A stretch of DNA of 64,000 nt from Rattus norvegicus (taxonomy: Eukaryota > Chordata > Mammalia > Rodentia > Muridae). The stretch is from NCBI RefSeq assembly GCF_036323735.1, contig NC_086027.1, forward strand, positions 91,958,662 through 92,022,661. The letters are read 5' to 3'. A model generated the notes under the pieces. That model searched no databases and had not been told where the DNA came from. It saw nothing but the letters and a program-made list of their open reading frames with translations. This document shows, piece by piece, positions 61,030 through 64,000 of this stretch (positions are counted from its first letter, which is position 1; every line of letters starts with the position of its first letter). The translations under genes were made by a program, and so were the position numbers.

Positions 61030-61397
61030 ATGTGGCGGCTAGTTTCTATGGCAACTTAGCATAAGATAGCATGGTTTTGGAAGAGGAAACCTTAATAGAG
61101 AAAATGCCTTCACCAGGTAGGCCTGGGGTGGTTTTACTGATTAATCATTGGGGTGTGAGGACCCTATTCATTGTCATCACTGCTGCCTGTGGGCCAGTTT
61201 TCCTGGGTTCTATAAGAAAGCAGGAGGGGCAAGCTAGTTACCATTCCTGGCCTCTGTATGCCCCCAGATCTCTGAGTTCCTGCCCTGACTTCCCTATGCA
61301 CTGGAGTGTTGACCTGAGAGTTATAAACTGAAATAAACCCTTCCTTCCCCAAGTTGTTCATGAACATGGCATAGCAATAGAAACCCTAACTAAACAG
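61030..61397 (+). repeat. Rodent LTR-like interspersed repeat, subfamily not assigned
   Basis: GGCTAGTTTCTATGGCAACT to TGAAATAAACCCTTCCTTCC and AATAGAAACCCTAACTAAAC. It is related in layout to 27893-28263, including a poly-A-signal-like AATAAA before the end. Confidence 0.6.
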
Positions 61398-63420
61398 TAA
61401 AGCAGGAACATTCTCACATTCTCTTTGCTCAGGGAGTGAGGGCTCAATTAGCCAACCCCACTTGATTGTCAGTAACTACTAGAAACATGGACAGGCGCTC
61501 TCAGTTCCAGCAGAAGTGGATTCGTTTTATATTTTCAGATGAAAGAAAACTGATTTAACAAAAAAGAGTAACAAGTTATGCTTACAAAACATAAAATAAA
61601 CCATACAAGCCAGGCAAGGAATTCAAAGGACAGCACTTTATTTCATTGCTTTGTTAAAGTCACCTTGGCTTGGAAATTGACAGGGTCTCCTGAGGTCTGA
61701 GCTAGACAGTCATCAGACCATGGATCAGACAGACAAGCCCCTATTCAGTTACATATTATCCAGCCAAGGGCCTCAGGTTCAGAACGGTGATCACCGGAGC
61801 TCCATCACTTTTAAGGCCTTAGGGACATGTTTGTTTTCCCTGAGTCGTATGCCAGAGTCAGAGTTCACTTGGAAAATGGATTCCGCTGTGTATTTAGAAC
61901 TATATACGAATTCACAAATTATTCACACCCACGGCCACTAGCCAGGAAGACTGAGCTGTTAATCACACAGGAGCAGCTGGGATTCTATGTCTCTAAATGC
62001 TACCCAGCAAGCTAAGTGGGTGAAGAGTTGATAAACATTAATATTACAGCCATTTGAGAAATTTAAATTCAGTGTTTTCTTAATTATCTCTGGAAGGTTT
62101 TCTGTCTTTTCAATTTCAGCCCGTTTCTCAGTTCGGATATTTTATGTTTTATTCATTTACATTTTAACATTTTTGTGAGTTTCAAATGAAGGAAAATCAG
62201 TTAGAGTCTGGCTGTAAAACCATGGAACACTCACAGCCATTTCTTTTAAAAATAGATTTGAATTTCTCTTTAATGCAGACATTAAAGGAACTTTAGGGTT
62301 CTGTGCACTTGCCTTTGGCTCTTCCCGCATCTGCCTAGCATTTTCTGCCTGCTCTTTCTGTCCAATTAATTCCCCCTATTTCCAAACACTACAAAAACCC
62401 CACCGTCCATGGAATCAGACTAGGGTGTTCAGTTTTTTACATCACTGACTTGCAATGGCTCTATCTTCTTTGGTCTACCTCCTTTGTTCATGGCTTTGAT
62501 GCTAACATGTTATGTCCAGGAGAGGAGACAGAATGAGAACCTTCTCCACGTGTGTGGGAGATCAGTTCATTATATGCTTCATAAAGACAACATACATTAT
62601 ATAGCATTCATTATATTGACCCATCTTAGATATTTGCCAGGGTAGTGACCCAGTGCCAGCTGTAGTGGAGCATGTAAATCCATGGTCTGACTGATGCTGC
62701 TTGTATCCTACAGTTAAAACTGGTTCTTAAGGTGTCATTGCCCCTGAGGAGCAGATGCTTACACACTCAAGGGATGGCTTGTGAACCTTCTCCCCAATAT
62801 AACTCCTTAAAAAAAATCCAAGAGTCTTTAAATAAAAGCTTAGAGCTTGTAATTGGGCTGTGAAGGGAGTAAGGTGGGACTGAAGATTTGAGAGAAGGTT
62901 GAAAGGAGGGGGAGAGAAGAGGACAGATGAGAAAGAGGAACCCCAGTGGACCAGAACCATGTAGCCAGGAGAAACGGCAAGTCACAAGGGGCTTTATAGC
63001 TGGGGAAAAAGCTAGTGTAGCCCCAGATCTGCACGATCTAGGCATTTTGGCTTGTAAACACAATATCTGAACTGTGTTGTAGGCTGAGTTCACACCAGTT
63101 CTCCAGTCCTGTGGTTAACGGGAACCACTTTGCTTCCTGATTTGTTGGTCTGTTTATTTCTATTGCTGCCATGAAGATTGCTACCTACAGATTCTGACTT
63201 TGCATCTTCGTGGGTTTAATTCCCAATGTAGGATTTCTGGTTTAGGCAAGTACATCGGAAACTCTGGTGCAACAACTCTTTGTATTTCCTATATGATAGG
63301 TAGGAACAATTTAAACCACAGTAGCCATGCATGAGAATAGCATTTCTTACAATCCACATCACTGACTGTTCGAATAAGAATGGTCCCCATGGGCTCGTAT
63401 ATTTGCATGTTTAGGGCATA

Positions 63421-63708
63421 GTGCTATTTGAGAGGATTTGTAAGTGTGGCCTTGTTGAAGTATGTCACCAGGAGATGGGCTTTGCAGTTTTAGAAGGCCA
63501 CACCAGGCCCAGTGGCCCTCTCTTCCTTCTGCCTAGGGATCCGGATGGAGAACGCTCAGCTACTCTCCAGTGCCACGTCTGTCTGCATGATGCCATGCTT
63601 CCCACCAAAATGATAACGAAGTAAACCTCTGAAACTGTAAGCCAGGCCTAATTAAATGCTTTCTTCTATAAGAGTTCCCATGGTCATGGTGTCTCTTCAC
63701 ATCAATAG
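63421..63708 (+). repeat. Rodent LTR-like interspersed repeat, subfamily not assigned
   Basis: GAGAGGATTTGTAAGTGTGG, later CCACGTCTGTCTGCATGATG and an end, CATCAATAGAACATGACTAA. It looks like a rodent MaLR-type LTR or similar. Nothing is recognised between it and base 64000. Confidence 0.5.
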
Positions 63709-64000
63709 AACATGACTAAGATCGTACTGACCCTTTGTAGCCCCTTTAAATGTTTGCAGAAGTCACGGAGCAGCAAAATTCAGAGGATGCTGGGAAGGTC
63801 TTTTACCTTTCACTTTTCATCCAGCTTGTTTGTCATTCAATGTCATACATTCAAGCCAGATATGCCAGTTTCCCGTTGTAGCCTGTCAGTGTTTCCTGTA
63901 ACTTGGTGAACCATCAGGAACTGTAGCTTCAGCTCTTTTTCTCTTCTTTTACATAAGGTGAAGATGTCTTTTTAAAGTGTTTAAGTATTGGTTTCTCACC

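Larger units (their letters stand above)
34620..64000 (-). other. Sphkap: Sphkap long 5' intron (partial) filling the rest of the window
   Basis: I looked on the minus strand for the missing N-terminal exons of SPHKAP (in particular the block just before VCFVNLD) and found none, so this 29 kb is read as intron. Named repeats are listed separately. Stretches with nothing I can name: 34620-37140, 37500-39660, 39712-40318, 40506-41735, 41960-42370, 43375-44950, 45145-46135, 46860-48145, 55525-56695, 57615-58920, 58990-59425, 60060-60875 and 61400-63420. Confidence 0.75.

Overview
This is a mammalian, rodent genomic window, almost certainly rat (Rattus). BC1/ID-type SINEs, B1/B2/B3/B4 SINEs, rodent L1/Lx LINE tails and long CA/TG microsatellites are spread through it, and there are no bacterial-style gene clusters. 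Almost every short open frame is chance, repeat-derived or a shadow of the one real gene.

The gene is Sphkap (SPHK1 interactor, AKAP domain containing; also called SKIP), on the minus strand. Nine exons can be placed to the base with GT/AG junctions and matching phases: 34560-34619, 32156-32290, 25913-26168, 20665-24427 (a 3.76 kb giant exon), 11667-11852, 9760-9846, 7584-7636, 7310-7494 and the terminal exon, whose stop is at 563-565. The joined coding sequence is 4869 nt, or 1622 codons plus the stop. The roughly 80 N-terminal residues (probably three exons) and the promoter were not found and should lie beyond base 64000. The 3' UTR runs off base 1. The protein is a type-I-selective A-kinase anchoring protein. 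The giant exon carries the PKA RI-binding helices, the exon before it carries an FFAT-like ER/VAP-binding motif, and the last exons encode a conserved AKAP11-like C-terminal block.

Layout: 1-34619 holds the nine exons separated by SINE-rich introns. The introns include several L1/Lx tails, two URR1-type DNA transposon remnants and a (TTCC)n tract. From 34620 to 64000 the window is one long 5' intron with no convincing exon. It holds many microsatellites, a CCA-rich minisatellite, several L1 3' fragments, and a 2.46 kb tandem duplication (about 48.99-53.9 kb) whose junctions show unequal crossing-over between two L1 copies in the same orientation.

I found no undescribed gene system. The items most worth checking are the near-identical L1-mediated duplication (recent event or assembly artefact), the phospho-FFAT-like motif, an internal triplicated Ser-rich motif and a third candidate helix in the giant Sphkap exon, and a few DNA-structure-prone repeats.
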